In this document: in pieces, positions 50,136 to 61,984 of the stretch
Position numbering within the stretch: position 1 is the first letter of the stretch
Layout of the letters: each line of letters begins with the position of its first letter
Origin: Anaeramoeba flamelloides
Lineage: Eukaryota; Metamonada; Anaeramoebidae
Reading direction: 5' to 3'
DNA: 64,000 nucleotides
NCBI GenBank assembly: GCA_027625915.1
Contig: JANTQA010000008.1
Location: 5,449,501 to 5,513,500, forward strand
Made by a program: the position numbers and the translations under genes
The notes under the pieces: model-generated
Told to the model about the DNA's origin: nothing
The model's database searches: none
The model's input: the letters and a program-made list of their open reading frames with translations, nothing else

Positions 50136-50843
50136 TTTAAAAATAATTCTCAGGAAAAAAAATAAAAAAAATGATCTGCCTCTTCTTGATGACAAAATTT
50201 CACATATTTGTTTTTAAATGTAATTTCGAAGATTTTTTTTCTATGGTGTCTGTTTTTTATTTCATATTTTATTTCTAGTAGTGTATTTTTTGAATTATTG
50301 TCTTTCAAAATTTCTATTTAATTTTTCACTTCATTTTGTTTTCATTTTTGTTTTAAATTCAGAGACAAAATTGAAGTCGTTTGAGTATTCTTTCTTTTTT
50401 TATTTGTTCTTTTTTAAATTAAAAAAAGAGTATAAATTGTGTGAACTAAAAACCCCAAATGAAAGAATTATTTCGAATCAAGTATCAATTAAAATTAGTG
50501 AAAATTTTATACATCTATAATTTGTTAACTTCTACCAAAGAGAAGTCGAAGATTAAAGTATGTTGTTAGTAAATGGTGGTTCATTTTAATTGCCTATTGC
50601 TCAAATGTCTCTCAAAAATTGGTTTGTAAAATAGAATTATTATTTGTTGATACTTTCAAATAAAAAAGATCCAGTATTCGTCAAAAATATTCAAATATTA
50701 CAGAAAAATATTGGCATTTTGTTACAAATTTTACAGATTGAATTATCACTATTCAGACTCCAAAGTTGGAAAACATCTTTCTTAATTTGTCTTGAAACTT
50801 AGATTAATAGTTAAAAAATTCAATTTTTTTCAAATATTTAATA

Positions 50844-51007
50844 CTGTTATTTGAATCAAAAATGGGGAAAATATTTTCACTTCGTTTTTCCGATTTTTCT
50901 TTATTAAATTGAGTTTCCTTAACAAGTAGGTTGTAATTTAAGTCTTTCTTTGAGAAAGGAAATGAAAATGAAGTGAAAATTATTCCCATTTGAAATTCAA
51001 ATACCAG
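50844..51007. mobile_element. Family D-like MITE
   Basis: 164 bp, TA at 50842-50843 and 51008-51009. Ends CTGTTATTTGAATCAAAAAT and, on the opposite strand, CTGGTATTTGAATTTCAAAT, sharing ATGGG and ATTTTCACTTC further in. The centre differs from the other family D copies. Confidence 0.65.
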
Positions 51008-51690
51008 TAAAAAAACCAAAATATTATTTTGACAAAGTATTTCAAAAATATTGGACCTATATTGATGTTACAATTATCTTTGAAAAAAGGAAACAAAAAT
51101 AATCAATCTTTTGGTTTTTTATATTGAAAAATATTGTAAAAATCTTGAAATTAAAAAAATCTAAAAATAGTTACCTTTGATGGTTCTAAAGATGAATTAT
51201 TGGCTACTGAATTTTATTTTTTTGAGTTTTTATTTTAGATTTGGAAAAGGAATTAAAAAAAATTTTACAAAAATAATCAATTTGTAATTTTGAGCCTTTG
51301 TAAAAAATGTAAACATTTGTTGAAAATTAATAGATATAATACCTTTTTTAAGAGTTTTGTTGACCATAGAGTACTACTATCGTTTATCCCTACTTGGAAA
51401 CACGGAATAATTTGATTATAGAATAATATATTATTATATTAACTCCATAAATTTCAAATATTAGTAATAATTCAGAAAATTTAAACCCCTCAACATACCT
51501 TGAAAATTACAATATAATATCTGTCAAACAATTTAAAGGGTTACTTTTTATAAATTTATCTTAAAACTTTATTTCTCTCTCTTTTTTTTTCACCATCTTC
51601 TATATTATCAAATTTCATGATTTTGTTACTTTTATTAGTGGAAAAGACGATTTTTTCTTAGATATATCTATCTATCTATCTATATATATA

Positions 51691-52614
51691 TATAAGCTTA
51701 ATTTCAAAAATAGGGGCAAATTTTTGATAGAAAAAAAATTGTAGTTTCTCATTTAGTGAATACCAAAACTCAACACAGAAAAATCAGAACTTAAAACTAA
51801 AAAATAACTGTCTAAAACACCCTTTTCTGTTTTAATTATTATTTCTAATAAAAGAATAGAGAAAAGAAACCCATAAAGAAAAAAAAATAAATCTGACCCT
51901 ATTTTTGAAATGATTTTTCATCTTAAAATTATCCATTTAAGATTCACCATTGCTTCCAAGAACCTTTTGAAACAACTTTCCATCATAGTTATCAGATTTT
52001 TACTATTTACCCATTTGGTATCAACCCAAACTTTCCTTGATACCTTTTTCAAGATAAAAAGAATCTCAACAAAAGAAAGAAAAAGAAAAAGAAAAAGAAA
52101 AGAAAACGAAAACAAAACCAATTTTTTGAATATACAACAAAGAACTCAAAGATAAAATGAATACGATCACATTCATCACATTGTCTCCAAATGAAAGAGA
52201 AAAGAAGATCTTATTTGATCTTGCTATTTCTTCACTTTTCAAGGAACCATTGTAACTCATTAAAGCAAATTTGGTTGATACTTGTTTTCGAAGCAAACAC
52301 TTCTTGGGTGTTTTACTTTCTTTGAATTTTACAATCCCTTTCTCCAATGCTAATTAATCTCATCTCTTGAATATTAACGGTTTTCAAAAATGTTCTTGTT
52401 CATTCAACATAAAAATAAAAATATGGAATCATTTTGAAAGAAAAATTGCAAAAAAATGAATTCAACTTTGGGAAATTTTCATTAAAAGAAGATTGTTTCT
52501 TGATATTAAATATTCAATAATGACTTTTAAAAGATATTGGGTTCAGAATATTTGGTTAACACAACACACATACCAATAATTTAGAAAATACTAATGATGA
52601 CCCTATTTTTGAAA
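51691..52614. mobile_element. Short-TIR element J carrying coding-like sequence
   Basis: Left end TATAAGCTTAATTTCAAAAA-TAGGGGC and right end, read on the other strand, TATAAGCTAAATTTCAAAAA-TAGGGTC form roughly 26-bp inverted repeats about 920 bp apart. A third copy of the end motif (GACCCTATTTTTGAAAT) lies inside at 51894-51911, in the orientation of a right end, so a smaller element 51691-51911 may be nested or the parent. The interior is GC-richer than the flanks and holds minus-strand coding-like frames. Confidence 0.5.
51918..52347 (-). CDS. Possible small gene or captured fragment in element J
   Basis: From ATG at 52347 a minus-strand frame reads MEKGIVKFKESKTPKKCLLR and KFALMSYNGSLKSEEIARSN before a pyrimidine-rich stretch; a second frame reads VSRKVWVDTKWVNSKNLITM and CFKRFLEAMVNLKWI. 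A GTATAT to GTTGAG intron of about 70 bp between them is conceivable but unproved. Base composition is protein-like, but no family is recognised. It lies wholly inside element J. Confidence 0.22.
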
Positions 52615-52887
52615 TTTAGCTTATATTAAAAGACACCCACTGTGTATTAAAAGACAAAAAAACCATTTTAATAAAAAAAAAAAAAACGGAAGAAATCATT
52701 TAAAATAATTAAAAATTGATTTTATGATTAAAAAATTTTATTCCTCTTTATTTTCCTACCTATTCATTATAAAAATTAGTCTTGATTTGTTTTCTAAAAT
52801 ATTTTTATTAAAAAAAAAAAATTAGTCTTAGAACTTTTGATATATTTACAAAGAAGTGACTAAAAAAATTATCTATCTATCTATCTA

Positions 52888-53085
52888 CAGTCAGTTTCAC
52901 ATTTAAGGCACAAACTTTCAACGAAATTTAAGGCACAAAAAAATCTCAAATTAAGGCACAATTTTTTAGAATTTTAATTTTCACAAATTATTTTACTAGA
53001 ATTTGAAATCATGTGCCTTAATTTGAGATTTTTTTTGTGCCTTAAATTTCGTCGAAAGTTTGTGCCTTAAAAACGAAACTGACTG
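52888..53085. mobile_element. Palindromic MITE family A, copy 9
   Basis: 198 bp inserted at the end of a (TATC)n tract, TA at 52886-52887 and 53086-53087. Its centre matches copy 5 rather than copies 1-4, so this subfamily is dispersed at least 45 kb apart. Confidence 0.88.
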
Positions 53086-53623
53086 TATATATATTTCCCT
53101 ACGACCCAAAAAACACTAAAAATAGAAAAATGATCGAATATCTTCAATTTAAAAAATTAAAACAACAAAACGAAATAATAAAAATACATAAAGTTTCCAT
53201 TTAAGGGTCTAGTCATTTACCGTGAAAAGACACCATACTCAAGGGGTGACCTGAGACAAAAAAGGGTATTGTGAAATAGCCCTTCTTTTGGTTAACAAAA
53301 TTAAAATAACAAAAAAAAAATTCCATAGGATCTCTTTGACAAAAAATTCAACAAAGAAAAAGGGTTCTCAATTTCAAAAAATCAAAATTTTAAAAAAAAC
53401 TAATCATCTTTTCTCATTTTCTTTTTCAAAAGAGGTTAAATTTCTTTAATTTAAAACAAATTGATTTCTTGTATTTCGCAATCAATTTTATTCGATTTAT
53501 TCTGATTTGTGGTTATTTTAAACCCCTCTAAATTTGACCAAGTAAGGATTAGGTAATAGTCTTTCAATAAAAATAACTCATTTGAAAAAAGAAAAAAAAG
53601 AAAAAAAAAGTCACCAAGATCTC

Positions 53624-53731
53624 AAAAAGCGCCAAAGAGTGACACTTCAAAACTGACATAGCTGTTTTCAGAATTGTAATTCAAGACCATTCTAATTGGA
53701 AATTGAGTGTCGCTTTGGCGCTTTTTTCTAA
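53624..53731. repeat. GC-rich hairpin with AAGCGCCAAAG ends
   Basis: AAAAAGCGCCAAAGAGTGACAC near 53624 faces GTGTCGCTTTGGCGCTTTTTT near 53711-53731, giving a stem of about 20 bp and a loop of roughly 65 bp. The stem is much more GC-rich than the surrounding DNA. Could be the ends of a 108-bp mini-element or a transcribed hairpin; no TA duplication is evident. Confidence 0.5.
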
Positions 53732-53956
53732 AAATGTCCTCATTTTTAGTTGTTGATTTTTGGAGATCGATCGTACATCATAGGTTGGTTGGTTTTTGAT
53801 TGGTGTTAGGTCCTCAATAAAATTACTAAAAAGTTTTTTCCATTTCAGAATAAAAAATTTCACCGTAATGACTCTACCCTTAACTTTTTCATGAATACAT
53901 TTTTTTACCAAAATCATTGAATTTATGGGTGAAATTATGTATATTTTTAGATACAC
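53681..53956 (-). CDS. Unidentified minus-strand ORF of 91 codons
   Basis: The translation includes VKFFILKWKKLFSNFIEDLT and TYDVRSISKNQQLKMRTFLE, with a composition more protein-like than other short ORFs here. No domain recognised, and its end overlaps the GC-rich hairpin. It could be a small gene, a 3' exon or chance. Confidence 0.2.
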   Translation of the reverse strand: MYLKIYIISPINSMILVKKCIHEKVKGRVITVKFFILKWKKLFSNFIEDLTPIKNQPTYDVRSISKNQQLKMRTFLEKSAKATLNFQLEWS

Positions 53957-54736
53957 TCTCTTGTTTTAACCCATTTACCAAAACAAATTCTAAATTATGG
54001 GAATTTTATTTTCACAAAAGGCACTAATTTGCTCTTAAAATGTTTTTTTTATTCTTAAAGGTAAAATTAAAAAAAAAAGTTCAAATAAAAACATAAAATC
54101 TCACTTGAAAATAGTCTAATTTAATATATTAACTTATTCTTTAATTTCAAAATTAACTTAACCGCATTTTTTAAAAAAAATATAAAAGTGCACAGTAATT
54201 TCAATTAATATTCTCGATATTCAAAAGTTGAGAGTGTTTTTATTCTAAAAAATTTTATATTAGTGTTTAATTGAATTAAGTTAGAACTTAGATTTTGAAA
54301 AATATTAATCAAAAAAAAAATAGCGCTTAATTTTATTAAGGACATTTTAGCAATTAAAAACAAAAAAAAATTCAAAAAATCAAAATTAGAAAAAAGAATT
54401 TATAGAAAATTATATAAAGAACCAAAGTTTGGTTTAACCCACACACACACACACACAAATTACGTTTTTGTACTTGATAGTCATACCATCAAGTGATATG
54501 AAGTATTTTTTGATTCGGTTTGAAAAAAAAATTATCTTCTGTTTTTAATTTGAAACTTTTTTTTTCTTTCGTAAATCCAGCATTTTTTTTAATGGATATT
54601 GTTTCCAAAACAATTTCTTCTGATTTTTTGTGATGACCCCAAATCAGATTCAGTGTTTTTTTTTTTTTTTTTTTTTTGTATTGGTGATATGTTCGTGTGC
54701 TTACGATCATTTGGTTCATATTATTGTTAATGAAAT

Positions 54737-54738
<2 letters not shown>

Positions 54739-54779
<41 letters not shown>
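54739..54779. repeat. (TA)n microsatellite
   Basis: About 20 uninterrupted TA units in intergenic DNA. Confidence 0.9.
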
Positions 54780-54782
<3 letters not shown>

Positions 54783-55509
54783 CTTTTTTATAAGACCTTA
54801 GAGTCATTCAGTAAATGCTTGTAATTTTAATATTAATGAAACAGCATGAAAATGATTTTAGAAAAATGATATTGATTTCTATTGGAATTTTATTTTATCT
54901 TCAATTGAAGATCAAAATGAACATTGTTGTTTTTTTCAATGAGTCAATAAGAATTTTAATATTTCGATATTTCAAAGAAAAAAATGTTTAGATTTACTTC
55001 ATATGGATATCAATTATTCTCGAAAATGTATTATTCCACCTATTTCTTATTTTACATAAATTCTTCAAAACCCAAGTATAAAAAATAATTAAGATTTGGA
55101 AAAAATTTTGGTAACCTTTGCAAGAAATAAAGTTTAAATTAATAATATCAATATAAACATCTGTTATTCAAACCAAAATAAAAGCCTAGATTTTAAAAAC
55201 AATAAAACCAGTTTCTGTCTTTTGGATATTTCTGGAATGTCACTATTGTTTCTCAAACTTAAGGGATTATGTTTACAATTTTGTTATTTTAAGAAAACAC
55301 AATAGTTTTAAATAAAAGAATTATGATAAAAATTATTTTATTAACTTAATTCAAAATAAACTGAAAAAAAAAATAAGTAGGGTTGTTAAAAGATTAAAAA
55401 AGAAATAAAAAATATAAAAATCAAGAAAACGCTTCATTCTAAAAATAATAATAATATTTCATCATCATAATAATAAAAATAATAAAAATAATACGAGTTA
55501 TTAAAAATT

Positions 55510-58500
55510 TTAAAGTTGAATTTTCCAAGTTTTCTTATTAAGTTGGAAATTTTCATTAAATTCTGTAATCAAACTATTAAAAACACAAACCGGGCAACCT
55601 GAAGTAATCGATTTTGATTTAAAATTTTGTAAAATTAATTTTGTGGTTTGGCTTAGATCTGGTAAGTTTTTTTCCATTCTTTTTTTAAATTCGGGTAAAA
55701 GGATTTGAGAAAATTGGGGGATGGGGAAATGGTGCCCACACGTAAATATTACCAATTCATTCTGATTTAAAACCTGATTTTCCAATTTTATTTTATTTTT
55801 ATGATGAATATTTGTGTTATCATTGCCTCGGTTATTATTATCATGGTTGTGGTTAATTGATGACGAAGGTGAAGATGACGAAGGTGATTGTGCAGATGAT
55901 GATGATGATGACGAATTGTGCTTTAATTTCTGATTATTATTGTTAAGTAATATGTTCGTGCAAGCATCATTTAAATAGATGTTTTCATTTTTTAAAAATT
56001 GGTTTGTAATTATTAGCGATTGATTTTTCTTTAAATTTCTTTCCAAATTCTCTTTGATTCCTACTAATAATTGGTTTATTTGATTTTGATTTTTTTGCCT
56101 TTTTTTAAGAATTTTGATCGAATCATTCATTCTAATTTTCACAATTGTTAAATGGAAATTAGGATTAAATGGCAAAAGTAAAGGATATTTATCTTCATTT
56201 TGGTCCAAGTTTTTACCAAAGAGCTGTGCTAAATAATAGCCAAACAATGGTAATTTTTTTTCAAAAAATTTTTCAATCATTACGATTTTTAAGTCATTAT
56301 TTTTCCAAAATAGTAAAAGTGATTTGATAAATTTCGTTAAAATATTTGTAGTTTTTGGTGTTCCAGATTGATTTTGGTTATGTAATAAATTAAACATTTC
56401 TGAAGATTGTATCAAAAAAATATTTGTTATTTTTTCCTTTAAATTGTCGTCGTCTTTATTCTTTTTACCCAATTTGCCCTCACTATCTTGATTATTTTTA
56501 ACTAATCCACCCTCATCAACTTTATCTTTTTTTTTATTATTATTATCATCATAAACATTACCCTCATTATTTTTATCAACATTATTAATTTTATTATTCA
56601 ACTTATTTAATTGATTTTGAAGATCAAGGAAAAAAAATTTGATTGAATAATAAAAATTATTATCCAAAATATGAATAATTGATATAATTCCAAACAATTG
56701 AAGATCAATACATCTAGTTATTATAATTGAAGGGCGATAGTACGACTGAAATTTTTTTAAATCAGCCTTTAATGATTTTATTATTTTAATTCCATTCGTT
56801 GATAATTGGCACTTGCTATTTCTGTATTCATTGTAAAGCAAAAAGCATTTACAGATCAACAACAATTCAACCATTTTGGTAAAGATGACTTTAGGGATTG
56901 TCTTTTTTTTTGACTTTACAAATGCAAATATATCATTTACCAATTTTTTAATTATTGATTCCAGATTTAATAAATTTTGTTCGCCGAGTGATGGCAAAAT
57001 GGAGAGTATCGAATTGTTTATCATGGTGATTAAATTTGGATCTTTTTTGATCAATTTTAAAATTTGGTTCTGATCTAAAGAAGAAAAGAAAATGCCATTC
57101 TGAAATTCAATTAATAATTTTGAATATCCAGAATTGATGATCATTTCAACTTCGTATTTTGCCAAATGATATTTCTTACTGTTATAAAGCATTGACAACG
57201 CGAAGGGGAAAATATTCTTCGATTTTGCAACATCGAAAAAATATTTTCTTAATCCTGTTTTTAAAAATAACTTCATTGCGTCAACAGGATCATAATAAAG
57301 GTTATTGTAAACAAATTTATCAACCTTATCAAGTAATGAGGCATACTGCTCCATTGGTATATTAACTGATAATAATTGTTGGACATAGCACCGAAGCAAT
57401 AATGTGGAAATTAAATCGAGTGGGTGAATAAGCTGGGGGGGTTTGCCTTTTTGATCATGGCTATGATTATAATTATAATTATAATTATAATTATATTGGG
57501 TTTTATTTTTTTTTGTTTGATTATTATTTTTTTGATTAATATTTTGTGTTTTCATTTTCATACTCGGTTTTGAAGATAATTGCTTTAATCGTTTTTTTAA
57601 AAATTTTATTGCATAGGAGATGTATCCATATTTGATAAGTAACGATACCACCTTTTCTGGCTTTGCATTCGATAATTCATAAAGTTTTGTTATCAATTGA
57701 ATTTCTTGGGTTTTTTTTGCATTCAAATCAATTAATGTTTTTAGATTTGGCTTTTTTAACATCAGTCTTGATATTAACTCATCTGCTTCTTGTTCATATA
57801 ACTCAAACAAATTTAATCCAAAAGTTTTTCCTAATTTTTCAGTAAGATCAAATTTGGGAATTTTATTCAACTCTTTACATATTGTTTCTGGTCTTGATCG
57901 AAGTTTAAGTTCATAAACCATATTTTGAGTCCATAAAATACAAATGTCATGTTCAATATTATATTCGTTTTCATCATCATCACCTTCATTGCCGTTGTTG
58001 TCTTCTTTTTTATTACTTTCTTCAACAATTTCAAAATCATCAATCATTTTATTATCTTTAATATCTTTTTTGTTTTCAGTTTTATCTTTTTTGTCTTCAG
58101 TTTTATCATTAGAATCATTGTTTTCAATTTTTTGATAATCATTATTGTTGTTGTTGTAATCATTATTTTTTTTGATGTCGTCGTGGTTGTTGACGCTTGT
58201 ATTTTTAGTTTTTTTTTTGTTGGAATTATATAATTTTTCTTTCTTGAATAAGGGTTTTGCTTTATGTAAATTATTAAAAGTTAAATTACTTCTTTTTGGA
58301 CAAGGCTTTCTAAAAATGCCCCTTACAGTTTCGTTTGGTGGTAATAAAAATCTTTGAAGTAATGCAATATCCTTTGTTTCTTTTAACTCCCAAGAAATTG
58401 ATTGAGTATCCGAAGCATAAAATTTTGAAATAATGTCAATTTCTGTTCTACCTTCTTTTCTTGTGCCCTTCCTTGTGCAGGTATATAAAAGATTTCTTGT

Positions 58501-59727
58501 TGAAGCAAGCAACGAAGAAGTGACAGAGGGCGCGCTCTGTTTTGTCTTTTGGTTGGTTTTAAATTTTGTTTCTTTTTGTTGGGTTGTATTGCTTTGGGAG
58601 CCACGGAGTTTGTAAATAAATAATGGGAAGTTACTTGTAACTGTTTCAAAAATTTCAATAGTCTTGTTTAAAGGGGAGTATGCCCTTACGAGAGTCGAAT
58701 TGGAATATGAATTGCTTTTTCTTACTTCATGATCAAATTGAAACCCCTTTCTGAGCCGCTGTATCAAGTTTCTTGGTTTGAATTCCTTTTTTGGTCCAAT
58801 TTCAACAATTGTTTTCCAAACCCTTGTTTGTAAATCCAAAATGGCCTCAAGTAGAATCATTTTGGAGGTATTTTTCGATGTTGTCACCACAACATACCTG
58901 GGTTTTAAATTTTCATTGTCGCTGTTTGGTTTTTGGTTCTTGCTCTTTGCAAACTGCTTGTCATTCGCCTGGAATGGAAATGAATTTTCAAGGCTGGTGC
59001 CATATAAAGCCAGCCTTGAGATTGGGCCGCCTAACCCCGTGACTTTCCTAGCAACATTGCCGTTTTTTAAATCAACAATAAATATGTTACCATTCAGTGA
59101 ACCAACGATGGAATAATTTTTTTTAGAAACACTCTTCCACCATTTGCAACACGTGATTTCTTCTCCGCTGGACAAAGATTTCGTTGCCTTCTTGTAAGTA
59201 ATTATTTTATTTTTAACCTGTAAGGATCCGGATTGACTAAAAACGTTATTCTTATTCCTGCCCTTGCTATAATTGGAATTGCCTTGATTATTCAAATTCT
59301 GTTTCTGTTGCCTTTTTTCTTCAATTTGGATCCTCTTTTGAAGATCCGTGGAGAGCATTACGTTAAATGTCCTTGTTAAAGCGATTAACAGAATCGTGAA
59401 ATTATTGGTAACAACTAAAAGAGTGTCAGTTTTTGGTGAAAAGCACAGACACGAAACAGTGTGCTTTGTTGGTAATTTTAAGTACCGAATCAGCGGGGTG
59501 GTCGAAGATCGTTCAGAAATTAAAAATGTAATTGTGTTGTCGTCGCTACCAAAGGCAAGTATCGTATATTGACTTGCGTAAATCCCCGTAGCGCAACAAG
59601 TAAATTGATATTGCTTTTTAGGCGCATATTGAATGCTTTTTTTGTTGCTGCTTATTTGCGAATTTGTTACACTCCTTTCAACAAGTTTTATCAATTTAAA
59701 CAGACTGTGTTTTTCACTTTTGTTCAT
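55510..59727 (-). CDS. Large propeller/helical protein with C-terminal CGHH...CPVC motif
   Basis: A 1405-residue single-exon ORF. The first 420 residues have WD40-like strands (TILAFGSDDNTITFLI, TVSCLCFSPKTDTLLVVTNN, NYSIVGSLNGNIFIVDLKNG), i.e. a probable beta-propeller. After Lys/Asp/Asn-rich inserts (about 500-590), the 600-1250 region is alpha-helical and solenoid-like (RLMLKKPNLKTLIDL, VVSLLIKYGYISYAIKFL, DPVDAMKLFLKTGLRKYFFD). Near 1329 it has CGHH and near 1378 CPVC, like half of a RING or a small treble clef. Propeller plus solenoid plus terminal zinc motif is the plan of HOPS/CORVET, HPS5-type and some SEA/GATOR membrane-traffic proteins, so a vesicle coat or tether role is likely; I do not recognise the exact family. 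Low-complexity inserts (poly-Ser, Tyr-Asn repeats, Asn/Asp) lie in loops. Confidence 0.88.
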   Translation of the reverse strand: MNKSEKHSLFKLIKLVERSVTNSQISSNKKSIQYAPKKQYQFTCCATGIYASQYTILAFGSDDNTITFLISERSSTTPLIRYLKLPTKHTVSCLCFSPKTDTLLVVTNNFTILLIALTRTFNVMLSTDLQKRIQIEEKRQQKQNLNNQGNSNYSKGRNKNNVFSQSGSLQVKNKIITYKKATKSLSSGEEITCCKWWKSVSKKNYSIVGSLNGNIFIVDLKNGNVARKVTGLGGPISRLALYGTSLENSFPFQANDKQFAKSKNQKPNSDNENLKPRYVVVTTSKNTSKMILLEAILDLQTRVWKTIVEIGPKKEFKPRNLIQRLRKGFQFDHEVRKSNSYSNSTLVRAYSPLNKTIEIFETVTSNFPLFIYKLRGSQSNTTQQKETKFKTNQKTKQSAPSVTSSLLASTRNLLYTCTRKGTRKEGRTEIDIISKFYASDTQSISWELKETKDIALLQRFLLPPNETVRGIFRKPCPKRSNLTFNNLHKAKPLFKKEKLYNSNKKKTKNTSVNNHDDIKKNNDYNNNNNDYQKIENNDSNDKTEDKKDKTENKKDIKDNKMIDDFEIVEESNKKEDNNGNEGDDDENEYNIEHDICILWTQNMVYELKLRSRPETICKELNKIPKFDLTEKLGKTFGLNLFELYEQEADELISRLMLKKPNLKTLIDLNAKKTQEIQLITKLYELSNAKPEKVVSLLIKYGYISYAIKFLKKRLKQLSSKPSMKMKTQNINQKNNNQTKKNKTQYNYNYNYNYNHSHDQKGKPPQLIHPLDLISTLLLRCYVQQLLSVNIPMEQYASLLDKVDKFVYNNLYYDPVDAMKLFLKTGLRKYFFDVAKSKNIFPFALSMLYNSKKYHLAKYEVEMIINSGYSKLLIEFQNGIFFSSLDQNQILKLIKKDPNLITMINNSILSILPSLGEQNLLNLESIIKKLVNDIFAFVKSKKKTIPKVIFTKMVELLLICKCFLLYNEYRNSKCQLSTNGIKIIKSLKADLKKFQSYYRPSIIITRCIDLQLFGIISIIHILDNNFYYSIKFFFLDLQNQLNKLNNKINNVDKNNEGNVYDDNNNKKKDKVDEGGLVKNNQDSEGKLGKKNKDDDNLKEKITNIFLIQSSEMFNLLHNQNQSGTPKTTNILTKFIKSLLLFWKNNDLKIVMIEKFFEKKLPLFGYYLAQLFGKNLDQNEDKYPLLLPFNPNFHLTIVKIRMNDSIKILKKRQKNQNQINQLLVGIKENLERNLKKNQSLIITNQFLKNENIYLNDACTNILLNNNNQKLKHNSSSSSSSAQSPSSSSPSSSINHNHDNNNRGNDNTNIHHKNKIKLENQVLNQNELVIFTCGHHFPIPQFSQILLPEFKKRMEKNLPDLSQTTKLILQNFKSKSITSGCPVCVFNSLITEFNENFQLNKKTWKIQL

Positions 59728-60853
59728 TATTTTTTCAAATTAATCAATTTGATGGAAAACTCAAAATATTGTAAATCGTTTTTTTTTTTGGTTTTTTGGG
59801 TTTTGTTGTTAAAAAAAAGAAAAAAAAGTAAAGAAGACTGAAAAAATAAAAAAATGATTTTTGAGACAATTTTTTTAAGATTATATTTATAATCCTTGAT
59901 TACAGATCAGAAAACAACTTTTTAAATTTCAATGCTAATAGGAGTTTTAAATCAAAATTGTATCAATAAATTGAAAATTTAAGACAGAATTCGAGATATA
60001 CTATTATTAAAATACCGATTTATATTATATCTTCTTGAAGAAATTTAAAGAAATAACTGTATATCAATACATAATGTTATCTACGTTTTATATCTTTGCT
60101 ATTTAGGAGAGAATATCTATTTTCAAAAAATTGGAACAATATATACAAATTTTCACACTTTTTTTATACTATTTTACTTTTATCAATAAAGTTTTCAATT
60201 AATTTTTTTTTGAAAATATTCTATTATTATGTCCTAAGGGATTAAAATCCAGAAACTTTTCAGATAAAATCCAGGTTCATTTGAAATTGGAAGTAAATTG
60301 TCTTGGTACTTTAGTGTTCAAAAGTCTCTCAAAAAATCCATTATAAATATTATTACACAATAAACTATTAGATATTGAACTAATAATCAATATGAAAAAT
60401 TGATGTTTTGTAAATTTTTCAATTTCTAAAAATAGAACAAATATAATTGTCTTCCAATATTGAAAAATCCAGATTTAGAACACCCAAAAGTAATAATTTT
60501 CCCAATTTTAAAATTTCAAGATCTATTCAACAATTATTAACTTCAAAACTTGTATATTGATTTTTTTTGTTATTTTTTAGAATTCGGTTTTTTTTCAATA
60601 TATTTTCAAATTATAAAAAAATTTATAAAATTCTTCGTTTGTTGTTAATATTGAATTATTTGAAAAAATTAATTTTTATTAATTAATCAATCATTGGAAA
60701 CTAATTTAAGAAAGATATTTTTGAAATTTGAAGTCTTTCTATTGATAATTAAACTGATAAATTTGACCCCAAAAGTAGATTATTTTTATAAAAATGTGGG
60801 GGTTTTTGATTAATATTAGGATTTTTTTTATTTGAAGGAGATCAATTTTTTTA

Positions 60854-61050
60854 CAGTCGGTTCCACTTTTAAGGCACAAACTACAAACGAAATTTAAGGC
60901 AGAATAAAAATCTCAAATTAAGGTACAAAATTCAGTTTCGAGTAAAATATTTTGTGAAAAAAATTTTTTCAAATTTTGTACTTTAATTTGAGATTTTTCT
61001 TATGCCTTAAATTTGGTTGAAAGTTTGTGCCGTAAATTCGAAACTTACTG
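60854..61050. mobile_element. Palindromic MITE family A, copy 10 (diverged)
   Basis: 197 bp, TA at 60852-60853 and 61051-61052. It begins CAGTCGGTTCCACTTTTAAG and ends CGAAACTTACTG. Its length is intact but both arms have independent substitutions, so it is an older insertion. Confidence 0.82.
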
Positions 61051-61984
61051 TAATTGTTTTGCTAATCAGCTTTTTTGGTGTATTTAAACAATGTGGAATT
61101 ATTATGTTTTAAATACATTATTATAACTAGATCTTGGGCTGTTCTGTGTTAAACAAGAAATTCTAGAGGTTTATGTGGGCACAATGGAAGATAAGATTAT
61201 TTTATATATAAATGAACTTCTTTATTTTGCAGTCTCAATTATTTGATTAAAACCCTAATTTGTCTTTTAAGGTTTTTAGAAAAGTATTTAATTAAAAAAA
61301 AAAACCATTTCACTATATTTTGAATCAGAAAAAAAGAACTATTCATAGAGTGGCAGTTGTAATCGAAAATAACGAATTAATGGATACTTTAATATTTGAA
61401 TTTATTCTTAAGTTTTATTTCAATTTTTGAAAATTTCCTAAAATTTGTTTTCAAATAAACCGTAATCGATAAATAGGACATTAACACTCTTTCGTTTTTA
61501 TTGAGTATTTGGAAATATTGATAACTTGTTTAACACCCCTAAAATAAACAATTTAGTTTTTATTTATAATAATTGTCTTTGTGATCATGGAATTGTTGAA
61601 AATTTTTAAATACTACAAAAATCACTAGTAGAATTGTTTGAATTTAAGAAAAATGTTTTAATATTATTCAAAATATCCCTTTATAAAATAAATCATACAT
61701 ATTAAATATTTTTTAAAACTAATTTTTTTAATATATATATATATATTCACCAACCAGTTACATATATTGATCATAACCCAGCGAAAAAATTTAAGCTAAA
61801 AATAAAGTTATCCAAAAGAAAAAAAAAACTTAATTCCAAAAAAATGAACACAATTTAAATAGTTTGCGGAATAACAATACTAAACTTGATATATAATTTT
61901 GAAATAATTTGATTATACATCTAAATTAGATTTCAAAAAAATTAAACTGACTTTAAAATATTAATGGAAGTAATTTAACGGGTT

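Larger units (their letters stand above)
50136..55509. other. Gene-free region with MITEs and doubtful coding islands
   Basis: Contains a family D-like element (50844-51007), element J (51691-52614), MITE family A copy 9 (52888-53085), a GC-rich hairpin (53624-53731), a (TA)n tract at 54739-54779 and a (CA)n tract near 54440. No confident gene. Confidence 0.55.
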
